A stretch of DNA of 40,728 nt from positions 1 through 40,728 of the forward strand of contig NZ_JAHYXK010000028.1 in the NCBI RefSeq assembly GCF_019443125.1, read 5' to 3'. Positions 1 through 7,078 of this stretch are shown here, piece after piece; position 1 is the stretch's first letter, and every line of letters begins with the position of its first letter. The DNA comes from Pontibacter aydingkolensis. Lineage in GTDB: Bacteria; Bacteroidota; Bacteroidia; Cytophagales; Hymenobacteraceae. The notes under the pieces were generated by a model. The model was not told where the DNA came from and made no database searches. It was given only the letters and a program-made list of their open reading frames with translations. The translations under genes were made by a program, and so were the position numbers.

Positions 1-63
1 CTTGCTGAGCTCAACGGCCATCAGCTTGAACTCCTTGTCAAATCTTCTTCTCTCTTGTGACAT
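1..63 (-). mobile_element. IS3-family transposase OrfA, N-terminal fragment at window edge
   Basis: The reverse strand from 63 begins ATG and encodes 21 residues, MSQERRRFDKEFKLMAVELS plus Lys, before running off the window. A basic start followed by an 'F..EFK..AV.LS' segment is typical of the helix-turn-helix N-terminus of IS3/IS911-type OrfA proteins, which bind the element's ends. A TACCTTTA box (about 103-110, reverse strand) resembles the Bacteroidota -7 element. The element's terminal repeat cannot be delimited here. The family assignment rests on a short stretch, so IS3 is likely but not proven. Confidence 0.7.
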
Positions 64-196
64 AGCGTTAAGGTATTAAATTTTCGCTTAACTTAATGTC
101 CGGATAAAGGTAGCAACTCCAAAGCTTGAAATATTGTTAAGACAGTTGAAGCGCATTTAAAACCCCCCGCCTTAAAAAAGTCGAGGATCCCGAACT

Positions 197-220
197 CCCT
201 CTCCTGTTTTTAGGAGAGGG
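197..220. repeat. Inverted-repeat intergenic element (copy 1)
   Basis: Arms CCCTCTCCT (197-205) and AGGAGAGGG (212-220) form a 9-bp perfect stem, followed by GCAGGGGTGAGG. Related hairpins followed by a GGGGTG-like tail lie at 5058-5083 and, in shorter form, at 12360-12381. It is 17 bases beyond the selO stop and could end selO transcription, but no T-run follows on that strand. A dispersed repeat is the better description. Confidence 0.6.
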
Positions 221-236
221 CAGGGGTGAGGTAAAT

Positions 237-1796
237 TTACGAACTACACGAGAGCATAGAACAACCAGCCTTTTGCGTTGCCCATTCCGGCCTTGTCTGG
301 AAGAACTCGGTATACTTATCTGAGTATGGAGCTTTCATCGCTGCCTGCAGTTTTGTAAAAAGTTCATCTTTGCCTTGCTCCAGCTCCTCAATGGCCTGGT
401 GCAACAGGTAGTTACGAAGTATAAAATATGGGTTGGTGCGCCGCATCAGCTCCTGCGAAGCCTCCCGAGTACAACTGTTTGACTTAATACGCTCAACATA
501 CTTCTGGATGAAAGTATACAGTCGCACTTTTTCTTCTTCTGTCAGATCGTTATACAAACCCTGTTTAAAATACTTCTCACTAGCTGTGGCATCTGCCATA
601 TCTAAAGGCAAGTCTATTAGCAACCGGAAGAAAATAGTCATGTCGGGTTTGATGGCTGTTAGCAATTCCTCCAGTTCTTTTACCAGCTTTATATCTTCCT
701 GTGTAACCTGGTCGAGGCCAAGTTTTTTGCCCATCATGCCGTAATAGTTGCTCCAGTATACCTCTTTGTAGGTTTCCAATGTCTCGATAAGCGCCTTTGT
801 GTCCGGGAATAACAGAGCCAGAGCACCAGCCAGGCAGCCCAGGTTCCAGTAGGCAATGGAAGGTTGTTTACCGAAGGCATAGCGACGGCCAGGCAGGTCA
901 GTTGTATTAGGTGTAAAGTTTGGGTCGTAATCGTCTACAAATGAGTATGGTCCGTAATCAATGGTTAGGCCAAGTATAGACATGTTATCGGTGTTCATCA
1001 CGCCGTGCACAAAGCCAACGCGCATCCATTCCACCATCAGTTTAGCAGTACGTTCTACCACCTCCTTAAACCATTGCAGCACTTTATCTTCTCCGGTTAA
1101 GTGCGGGTAGTAACGGTCAATAGTCCAGTTTACGAGCTGTTTAAGATTGTCTATCTCTTTTCTGGCTGAAAGCACTTCAAAATTACCGAACCTCAGAAAG
1201 CTTGGCGCTACCCGCATCACAATGGCACCCGGCTCATAGGCAGGATTTCCGTTGTAAAACATATCACGAAGTATAGGCTCACCGGTTGTTACCAGACTCA
1301 AGGCACGTGTGGTAGGTACGCCTAAATAATGCATGGCCTCACTCATCAGGTACTCCCGCACCGACGATCTCAGCACTGCTCTGCCATCGGCACGGCGTGA
1401 ATAAGGAGTTTGGCCAGCACCTTTCAGCTGCAGTTCCCAGCTTTGCCCGGGTGTGGTTTCCCATTCGCCCAGGGTTATGGCACGGCCATCACCTAACTGC
1501 CCTGCCCAGTTACCGAACTGGTGCCCCGCATAACAGGCCGCATAAGGATACATAGTATCAGTTACATGGCTGCCACCAAGTATATCTATTTCTTTTTGCT
1601 CTGTTGGCTTTTGTATGCCTAGCTTTTCTGCCAGTTCATTAGACCAGGCTAGTAAGCTTACTTTTTCTACAGGGGTGGGAACTGCTTTACTGTAGAGTGC
1701 TCCCGGTGTTTGACGCGGTGTAAGATCGCCGCTGTCATCACCGTTAAATGTGTTTACATAATCTTTTTTATATGCTTTTGAGCTTAGGCTCTCCAT
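237..1796 (-). CDS. selO: SelO (YdiU/UPF0061) protein adenylyltransferase
   Basis: This 519-residue protein belongs to the SelO pseudokinase family, which transfers AMP from ATP to Ser/Thr/Tyr of target proteins and is linked to redox homeostasis. Family motifs seen are the glycine-rich GHQFGNWAGQLGDGRA (residues 91-106), a catalytic-loop-like HGVMNTDN (264-271) and DYGPY (280-284), which holds the metal-binding Asp. It ends in a Cys-rich tail (GCSMLSCSS) whose penultimate Cys occupies the place of selenocysteine in animal SelO and of Cys in E. coli YdiU. Length is slightly above the E. coli protein (about 478). The start is ATG, and the gene is transcribed alone, away from ghrA. Family assignment is firm; substrates are unknown. 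Confidence 0.95.
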   Translation of the reverse strand: MESLSSKAYKKDYVNTFNGDDSGDLTPRQTPGALYSKAVPTPVEKVSLLAWSNELAEKLGIQKPTEQKEIDILGGSHVTDTMYPYAACYAGHQFGNWAGQLGDGRAITLGEWETTPGQSWELQLKGAGQTPYSRRADGRAVLRSSVREYLMSEAMHYLGVPTTRALSLVTTGEPILRDMFYNGNPAYEPGAIVMRVAPSFLRFGNFEVLSARKEIDNLKQLVNWTIDRYYPHLTGEDKVLQWFKEVVERTAKLMVEWMRVGFVHGVMNTDNMSILGLTIDYGPYSFVDDYDPNFTPNTTDLPGRRYAFGKQPSIAYWNLGCLAGALALLFPDTKALIETLETYKEVYWSNYYGMMGKKLGLDQVTQEDIKLVKELEELLTAIKPDMTIFFRLLIDLPLDMADATASEKYFKQGLYNDLTEEEKVRLYTFIQKYVERIKSNSCTREASQELMRRTNPYFILRNYLLHQAIEELEQGKDELFTKLQAAMKAPYSDKYTEFFQTRPEWATQKAGCSMLSCSS

Positions 1797-1941
1797 CTGT
1801 CTGTTTTAAAATTTGAAATGTATATTGTGACCTTTTAACAAGATTTCGGCAAGATAAGTTAATTTTTACCGGAATATACTTAGCCAGATGTGTTAGCTTG
1901 CAGCTTATACTTTATAGCAACCGACTAAACCCTGTTATCTA

Positions 1942-2871
1942 ATGTCTATACTTTTAGTAAGCCGTGGGCGCGATGTTAGCCCATGGATAGATGCCATACA
2001 ATCAGAAAGACCAGACCTTGAGGTGCGTGTTTATCCAGACACAGCACCCAAAGAAGATATAACCTTTGCCATCTCCTGGAATCATCCGCTGGGGGTGTTT
2101 AAGGAGTTCCCGAACCTGAAATGCATAGCCTCGATGGGTGCTGGTGTGGATCATATATTAAAAGACCCTGAACTGCCGGAAAATGTGGTGATAACCAGAG
2201 TTACCGATGAGCACCTGACAAATGATATGGCTACTTTTACGACAGCTGTTGTACTCAACTACATGCGGGGCCTGTCGGCTTATAAGGCGGCAGAAAATGA
2301 GAGCCACTGGCAGCCGAAACCATACTTGCGCCAGCGCGACTTTACTGTAGGTGTGATGGGTATGGGAGTGCTGGGAGCTGAGGCAGCCATGCAACTGAAG
2401 AAACTGGGCTTCTCGGTGCAAGGGTGGGCCAAATCCCACAAAAATATTGAAGCCATACCTGTTTACGCCGGAGCCGATGAGCTGGATTATTTCCTGGCCA
2501 CCTCCCATGTGCTCATCTGCCTGCTGCCCCTTACACCGGAAACGGCAAACATCCTGAACAAAACTACTTTTGAAAAACTGCCGGAGGGAGCCTATGTGAT
2601 AAACGTGGCAAGAGGGGAGCACCTGGTGGAGGAGGACCTGCTGGAAATGCTGGACAAAGGCCAACTGGCAGGAGCAAGTCTGGACGTGTTCCGAACAGAG
2701 CCTTTGCCGAAAGAGCACCCTTTCTGGGAGCATCCGAAAATAGATGTGACACCACACATTGCCAGCGTAACAAACCCGGCCTCTGCGGCAAAACAGATAC
2801 TTCAGAATTATGACAGACTTACCATGGGTGAGCCATTAATTAACATTGTTTCACGAACCAAAGGATATTAA
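1942..2871 (+). CDS. ghrA: D-2-hydroxyacid dehydrogenase, glyoxylate/hydroxypyruvate reductase A type
   Basis: This 309-residue D-isomer-specific 2-hydroxyacid dehydrogenase probably reduces glyoxylate or hydroxypyruvate with NAD(P)H in the cytosol. The Rossmann motif GVMGMGVLG lies near residue 135. Downstream motifs are LLPLTPET, the catalytic-Arg segment INVARGEHLVEEDLL, a DVFRTEPLP segment, and the catalytic His in TPHIAS. The absence of a long N-terminal extension and the overall pattern match the GhrA subfamily rather than PGDH. The VOC gene starts 3 nt after its stop, so the two are almost certainly co-transcribed. Two AAGTATA-type heptamers lie just upstream and one spans the first codons. 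Substrate specificity is inferred from family resemblance only. Confidence 0.88.
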   Translation: MSILLVSRGRDVSPWIDAIQSERPDLEVRVYPDTAPKEDITFAISWNHPLGVFKEFPNLKCIASMGAGVDHILKDPELPENVVITRVTDEHLTNDMATFTTAVVLNYMRGLSAYKAAENESHWQPKPYLRQRDFTVGVMGMGVLGAEAAMQLKKLGFSVQGWAKSHKNIEAIPVYAGADELDYFLATSHVLICLLPLTPETANILNKTTFEKLPEGAYVINVARGEHLVEEDLLEMLDKGQLAGASLDVFRTEPLPKEHPFWEHPKIDVTPHIASVTNPASAAKQILQNYDRLTMGEPLINIVSRTKGY

Positions 2872-2874
2872 AAC

Positions 2875-3288
2875 ATGAATGCTTTTCACTACGCTTTTAA
2901 AGTAAAAGATATCGAATCTACCCGCCAGTTTTATGTAAGGATTTTGGGGTGCCAGGAGGGCCGCAGCACCGAGCATTGGATCGACTTTGATTTTTTCGGG
3001 CATCAGCTGTCGGCACATGTTAGCGAAAACATTCCGGAACTGGATTACTGCGGTAAAGTAGATGGTGTAAGTGTGCCGGTACCCCACTTTGGTTGTATAC
3101 TAAGCTACGAGCAGTTCGATCAGTTGCAGGAAAACCTGACAAAGCACGAGGTAAAATTTGTTGTAAAGGCGCACACCCGGTACGAAGGGCAGGTAGGGGA
3201 GCAGCGCACCATGTTTGTACTGGATTTCAGTAATAACCCGCTTGAGTTTAAGGCCTTTAAAAATGCTGACGAAGTGTTTGCTTCTTAA
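2875..3288 (+). CDS. VOC (glyoxalase/dioxygenase-fold) protein
   Basis: A 137-residue single-module vicinal oxygen chelate protein. It opens with the usual beta-strand (FHYAFKVKDIESTRQFY) carrying a candidate metal-ligand His, has a second candidate ligand in VPHFG, and closes with NNPLEFKAF, whose Glu is the usual last ligand. The family includes glyoxalase I, extradiol dioxygenases and resistance proteins, and the sequence does not say which reaction this one performs. The 3-nt gap after ghrA indicates translational coupling, so a role beside the 2-hydroxyacid dehydrogenase in aldehyde or 2-oxoacid metabolism is plausible (inference). Confidence 0.85.
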   Translation: MNAFHYAFKVKDIESTRQFYVRILGCQEGRSTEHWIDFDFFGHQLSAHVSENIPELDYCGKVDGVSVPVPHFGCILSYEQFDQLQENLTKHEVKFVVKAHTRYEGQVGEQRTMFVLDFSNNPLEFKAFKNADEVFAS

Positions 3289-3392
3289 GCTGGTATAGTG
3301 CTTTTATATTTTAGAAAGGAAATTTATATCCTAGAGGTTTATATCGACGTACTTGAATTTATAAACTCAAAAGACTTAAGGAGACAAGCAAT

Positions 3393-3608
3393 ATGAATGA
3401 TACAGTAAATTCTTTAGAGGCTCTGGTTAAGAATCCGTCGCAACTGGCAGACATCTTAAAAGATCCGGGCACGCATGGGCTGGACTTTTACAATGGCCTA
3501 TCCAACAAACAGAAAAAGTATGTGCTGTTGGCAGCAGGAATTGGTTTAGTTGCCTATGCCATTTATCTTGGCAGCCAGATTGATAATGACCAGTCGCAGG
3601 ATGCTTAA
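3393..3608 (+). CDS. Small single-span membrane protein, function unknown
   Basis: A 71-residue protein with an acidic, hydrophilic N-terminal half (NSLEALVKNPSQLADILKDP), a lysine pair, then one hydrophobic segment of about 17 residues (VLLAAGIGLVAYAIYLG) and a short acidic tail. It is predicted to be a single-pass inner membrane protein. A purine-rich AAGGAGAC at 3378-3385, about 7 bases before the ATG, is one of the clearer ribosome binding sites in the window and supports a real gene. I do not recognise a family. It stands alone between the VOC gene and a strong bidirectional terminator. Confidence 0.7.
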   Translation: MNDTVNSLEALVKNPSQLADILKDPGTHGLDFYNGLSNKQKKYVLLAAGIGLVAYAIYLGSQIDNDQSQDA

Positions 3609-3735
3609 CATTTACCAAAAGCAAACGTATACTTAATCAAGAATATTTTTTGTTATCGCACAGACAGGTTATAGACCTGATTAAAGCTTGTAGAAGCTTT
3701 CGAATATTATCCAAGTTTGTACGAGATACAAAAAA

Positions 3736-3774
3736 TAAAGCCCTGCTTTAAGTACATCTTAAAGCAGGGCTTTA
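3736..3774. terminator. Bidirectional intrinsic terminator
   Basis: A perfect 17-bp inverted repeat (3736-3752 and 3758-3774) around a 5-base loop sits between two convergent genes. The stem contains AAAGCCCTGC/GCAGGGCTTT and is flanked by A-rich sequence on the left and T-containing sequence on the right. Two smaller hairpins precede it: CAGGT/ACCTG at 3665-3679 and AAAGCTT/AAGCTTT at 3683-3700. Confidence 0.85.
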
Positions 3775-3800
3775 CATTTCTATACTTTCTTTAAAAGAAC

Positions 3801-4226
3801 TTACCGTTTCTTGCCTTTTTTGGCCACTCTTTCTTTGTGCCCTTTCCTTTTCAGCTCCTGAAACTCTTCGTTCGATACTGTAACTGTGTAGTAAACCGAT
3901 GTTAATACTGTAAGGCCTGCCTCTTCTACAAATGTAGTGGTAAGGGAAAGCTGCTTGTCAGGGTTCAGTACATAATCACCATCTACTTTTTCGTATACAT
4001 TAAACTCATATTCTCCCTCTTTTGGCTGACTGTTACTGGTCTGGGCCAGGCAGTCTCCTGTAATGACCAAAGGCGTTTCGAGCTCTACTTCATAATCAAA
4101 AGGCTGAAAGTATTTGCCATCTTTTTTATATGTGATATACTCAATTTTACTGATGTATACTTCTATGCCTGCGTTATTGCTGTCGCGTTTGTGCTTGATG
4201 TCGCTGATGTTGCCTACGAGTCTCAT
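3801..4226 (-). CDS. Hypothetical soluble protein
   Basis: A 141-residue protein with no signal peptide or membrane segment. It has alternating beta-strand-like stretches (FDYEVELETPLVIT, LTVLTSVYYTVTVSN) and a very basic C-terminal tail (LKRKGHKERVAKKGKKR). I do not recognise a family. The basic tail could bind nucleic acid or polyanions (inference). It is monocistronic, convergent with the upstream small membrane protein across the terminator, and has a TAnnTTTG-type box about 40 bases ahead of its ATG. Confidence 0.72.
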   Translation of the reverse strand: MRLVGNISDIKHKRDSNNAGIEVYISKIEYITYKKDGKYFQPFDYEVELETPLVITGDCLAQTSNSQPKEGEYEFNVYEKVDGDYVLNPDKQLSLTTTFVEEAGLTVLTSVYYTVTVSNEEFQELKRKGHKERVAKKGKKR

Positions 4227-4265
4227 GTTAATTATACTTGGCGCCTGAAATTGCGGTTATTGTGG

Positions 4266-4273
4266 CAAAGGTA
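4266..4273 (-). promoter_or_regulatory. Candidate -7 promoter box for the 3801-4226 gene
   Basis: Reverse-strand TACCTTTG matches the Bacteroidota -7 consensus TAnnTTTG exactly, about 40 bases upstream of the ATG at 4226. No convincing TTTG was found at the -33 spacing, so this is a partial promoter match. Confidence 0.4.
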
Positions 4274-4336
4274 CAATTTATATCTCTCTTACGTGTGCAG
4301 TCTTTAAAGATGGAAGTTTAAGCCAGCACAATTCTA

Positions 4337-4344
4337 TACCTTTG
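4337..4344 (+). promoter_or_regulatory. Candidate -7 promoter box, possibly giving a leaderless mRNA
   Basis: TACCTTTG fits TAnnTTTG exactly and ends only 4 bases before the ATG at 4349. In Bacteroidota, transcription starts a few bases after this box, so the transcript would start at or next to the start codon. The alternative is that translation starts at the internal ATG at 4370. Confidence 0.45.
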
Positions 4345-4348
4345 CAGC

Positions 4349-4927
4349 ATGCTGCAACCAAAACTTTTTATGCTAATGCTCGGGGGTAAGCCTCCGGGCC
4401 GCAACACCGAACAACACGACATGTTTTTTGGGATAGGGGAAACTATTAAAGACTTGGTACCGGCAATAAAAGCGTTTTGGCCCGAAGCTAAAGCCAATCT
4501 GCACATAGACGCATGGCGTGAAGTTAACCATATACCAGGCTATGAAATTAGCGTAGTGCCAAGGGCAGCAGCTGATGAAACAGAAGATATAACGATCAAA
4601 CTTTTCTTTATAAACCTGGGTGGCTACAAACCCGGTGAGTTCGATGAACTCCATTACAAAATGTTGGTAGTGGCAAAAAGTATGGGAGAGGCATCAACAG
4701 TGGCCAGAAAATCAGCTTTTTACAAACACACCGGCTTTAAAGGCGCAGCCTCTCACATAGACGATAAGTATGGCGTAGACGTAGACGACCTGCAACTGGT
4801 AAAGGACATGCTGCCGGAAGCCGTAAAACAGGAGTACAGTTTACTGCTTACGCCAACTGATGAGGTAACAGAAGATGAGATACACCTGGGATATTTTCAG
4901 CTGCATAAACTGGACTACAGATTTTAA
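4349..4927 (+). CDS. DUF1543 family protein
   Basis: A 192-residue protein with the hallmark DUF1543 opening, KLFMLMLGGKPPGRNTEQHD, followed by FFGIGETIKDLVP and LHIDAWREV. A second stretch (IKLFFINLGGYKPGEFDELH) repeats the same 'LGG.kPG..E.H' pattern, so the protein looks like two copies of one module. The function of the family is unknown. It is soluble, with no signal peptide. The gene is flanked by non-coding DNA on both sides and is probably transcribed alone from the promoter box immediately upstream. Confidence 0.88.
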   Translation: MLQPKLFMLMLGGKPPGRNTEQHDMFFGIGETIKDLVPAIKAFWPEAKANLHIDAWREVNHIPGYEISVVPRAAADETEDITIKLFFINLGGYKPGEFDELHYKMLVVAKSMGEASTVARKSAFYKHTGFKGAASHIDDKYGVDVDDLQLVKDMLPEAVKQEYSLLLTPTDEVTEDEIHLGYFQLHKLDYRF

Positions 4928-5262
4928 CAGATTTGATTGATTTGTGAGATTTCTCATGATACCGCAAGTTTGAGCGCAGCGGTAACTTGTGGTTGGAGAT
5001 AGCGCCAGTTTATAACTGGCTTTCTGCGCCAGCAGAAAAGTATAAATTTTACGGATTCCCCTCTTGAGAGGGGCAGGGGTGTGTTAATCAGCAACACCCA
5101 AAGTATAAAGTATAGTCAAGGCCATTGCAGCCCTTGCTTTTTCAAAGCAAAGCAGTTGAAAACTGCTGCCATACTCAGCCACCAGTTACGCCGACGCTAA
5201 ACTCGCGGCAGGGGGATTTTAAAAATTGTGAAGTAACTGGCGTAGTACCCATACTATTCTTC
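4928..5262. other. 335-base intergenic region with several small hairpins and a repeat copy
   Basis: No gene is seen. It holds hairpins GCCAGTT/AACTGGC (5004-5020), TTTCTGC/GCAGAAA (5021-5038) and CCCCTC/GAGGGG (5058-5073, copy 2 of the GGGGCAGGGGTG repeat), and distant arms CCAGTTAC (5182-5189) and GTAACTGG (5233-5240). Three AAGTATA heptamers fall here, two of them overlapping or adjacent at about 5109-5123. A segment containing GCAAGTTTGAGCGCAGCGG resembles part of the spacer at 8255-8290. Confidence 0.55.
5058..5083. repeat. Inverted-repeat intergenic element (copy 2)
   Basis: CCCCTC-TTGA-GAGGGG followed by CAGGGGTGTG. The tail matches the 3' part of the element at 197-232 (GGGCAGGGGTG), which suggests a dispersed repeat family rather than two independent hairpins. 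Confidence 0.5.
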
Positions 5263-6813
5263 CTAATTATATCTACCCCGGCGCTGCGGATTTTCCAAGT
5301 ACAGTTGCAAGAATATTTTCTGATCAGTGATCATGGAGTACTGGTCTGAAAAATCTCGGAGGTGGCGGTCTGTAGTATAGCCAAAGTACTCGTAGCCTAA
5401 GCTCAGGTTCTTGACAAGCCGCACCGTAACGCGTGGCCTTACGATGCCGATGGAATTATGGCCATCCAGCCCCTCAAAAGTTTTAAGCCAGAAGTGATAG
5501 TACACAAAAGCTAAGGATGCATGTTTTCCCAGGCTTAGTGTACTTTCGATTTTACCCTGCACGCCATGGGCATAGATGTAATCGCGTTGCCCCAGCGAGT
5601 CGGGTGCAGAGCGGTTACTGTTGCCAGCTAATGGAGTAAGGCCCAGATGCGCGTTTGTATGCAGGTTAATTTCTTTGCTTAGCGGCAAGCGCGTAAACAC
5701 ACCTCCTCCAAAACCTAGCGAGCCCAGTACAAAATTTCGGGTGTCCCAATAGTCGTAGTATTGAAAAGCTCCTGCCAGCACATCCATTTTGCCAAGCTTT
5801 GAGTTGCGGCCTGTTAATAAGCCATAACCTGTAAGGTTGTTAATCGTGCCTCCGACAGTGTCTGCCTTTCCTGTACTGAATTCTGCACGCAATCTAAACA
5901 GGTCGAATGGTTTCTTTGCCTCAAATGGGTCGCCGTAGTCCAGTTGGATGTTTAGCATAGCGTTGTTGCCACCTTCTCCAAATACATCATTCCTCTCCCT
6001 GTTAATGCGGTGTACTCCGGCAAATAAGGTCACATTCATAGGGTCCTTCTCATATACTTCTTTATTCGTGACCTGAGATGTTTTGCCTTGCAGCAGGCGG
6101 TTGAGGCCACGCACCGGATTTATTAGGCCGGCGGCAACTTCTCGCATTACCCTTTCCCGGCCACGGGTGCGGTCATCCAATATGTTAGAACTTACACGAT
6201 ACAATATCTCACCAAGAGCCGCGCCATTCAGTGGGGTATAGATCATGTCGTTGTAAGAGGGTAGGGTGTTCTCGCCAAAGTACTCCCAGGTTAGGCTGCC
6301 TGCTACTGCAAATGGCAGCGATTGCCAATAGGTATAGCCTTGAGAACGTGCAGCGTTAAAGTATAAAGTGCCCTGGTAGGGGTGACCTATAAAGTTTATC
6401 CGGAAGTCGTCGATATCCCATTCAGGCTCTGATCTCAGGTTAGTTTTCCAGGTATCGAAATCAACATAGCCATAATCAGCCTTAGCTATATAGCGGTTAT
6501 AACCCATAAACAGCGCATTCACGCCCAAAACCTGTAAAGTGGGTTTCCAAAGAGGCTGCCTTTTGTTATAATCTGGGTCGTCGTGCAGCAGGTCTCCGTA
6601 ACTGTTGTATAAAGTCGAATCGGGCTTTAGTTTAGTTGCCTCCGACTGCCCGATAGAGTCTGCAAACAACTTTTCTTTTCGTGCCTTAATTAGCTTTAAT
6701 TGCAGTTCGCGGTTGCCTGTAGCCGGATTGATGGTGTCTGGTGCGGCTTTTTCCTGTGCACGTGTTAGGGTATAGGTGCACAGTATTAGAAGTAAAGTAT
6801 AGATCGGTTTCAT
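5263..6813 (-). CDS. DUF3943 outer-envelope protein
   Basis: A 516-residue exported protein. The N-terminus (MKPIYTLLLILCTYTLTRAQ) is a Sec signal peptide likely cleaved after the Ala-Gln region. The central part matches the DUF3943 pattern: NFIGHPYQGTLYFNAARSQG (about residues 140-160), FAVAGSLTWEYFGE, then PLNGAALGEILYR. The C-terminal half has alternating aromatic beta-strands (for example FVYYHFWLKTFE), as expected of an outer-membrane beta-barrel, and ends near LQLYLENPQ. The role of the family is unknown. The gene is divergent from the TcmP gene at 7079, with a 265-base region between them. Confidence 0.85.
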   Translation of the reverse strand: MKPIYTLLLILCTYTLTRAQEKAAPDTINPATGNRELQLKLIKARKEKLFADSIGQSEATKLKPDSTLYNSYGDLLHDDPDYNKRQPLWKPTLQVLGVNALFMGYNRYIAKADYGYVDFDTWKTNLRSEPEWDIDDFRINFIGHPYQGTLYFNAARSQGYTYWQSLPFAVAGSLTWEYFGENTLPSYNDMIYTPLNGAALGEILYRVSSNILDDRTRGRERVMREVAAGLINPVRGLNRLLQGKTSQVTNKEVYEKDPMNVTLFAGVHRINRERNDVFGEGGNNAMLNIQLDYGDPFEAKKPFDLFRLRAEFSTGKADTVGGTINNLTGYGLLTGRNSKLGKMDVLAGAFQYYDYWDTRNFVLGSLGFGGGVFTRLPLSKEINLHTNAHLGLTPLAGNSNRSAPDSLGQRDYIYAHGVQGKIESTLSLGKHASLAFVYYHFWLKTFEGLDGHNSIGIVRPRVTVRLVKNLSLGYEYFGYTTDRHLRDFSDQYSMITDQKIFLQLYLENPQRRGRYN

Positions 6814-7000
6814 GGGGTGCTTTTGCGGGTAACCAGAGTGAAATGGTAGTTTAATTGGTTTAGTCTTTACTAAGATTCCGGTTACATAAGACCCTCATAC
6901 GTATTTTTGCTGTTGGTGGTGGAAATTCACAACTGCCAGACCCCCTACATTCTGGGTGTTTGCTAGCAAGCTACCATATTTTTCCTTTCATATTTTTCCA

Positions 7001-7028
7001 TTTGCTTTAAAAATCAGGGTTAACTTTG
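7001..7028 (+). promoter_or_regulatory. Candidate promoter of the TcmP-family gene
   Basis: TTTG (7001-7004) and TAACTTTG (7021-7028) resemble the Bacteroidota -33 and -7 elements. The -7 box matches TAnnTTTG exactly, but the spacing is about 3 bases short of the usual range. An AAGTATA heptamer lies between this site and the ATG at 7079. Confidence 0.45.
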
Positions 7029-7078
7029 CTGTGGAATAAGAGGGCATTCCTTTCATCAAAAGTATAGATTAGGCTACA

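Noticed and set aside
5125..5349. Small open frame across the DUF3943 gene end
   Set aside because: It overlaps the end of the DUF3943 gene, lacks a ribosome site and has no domain.
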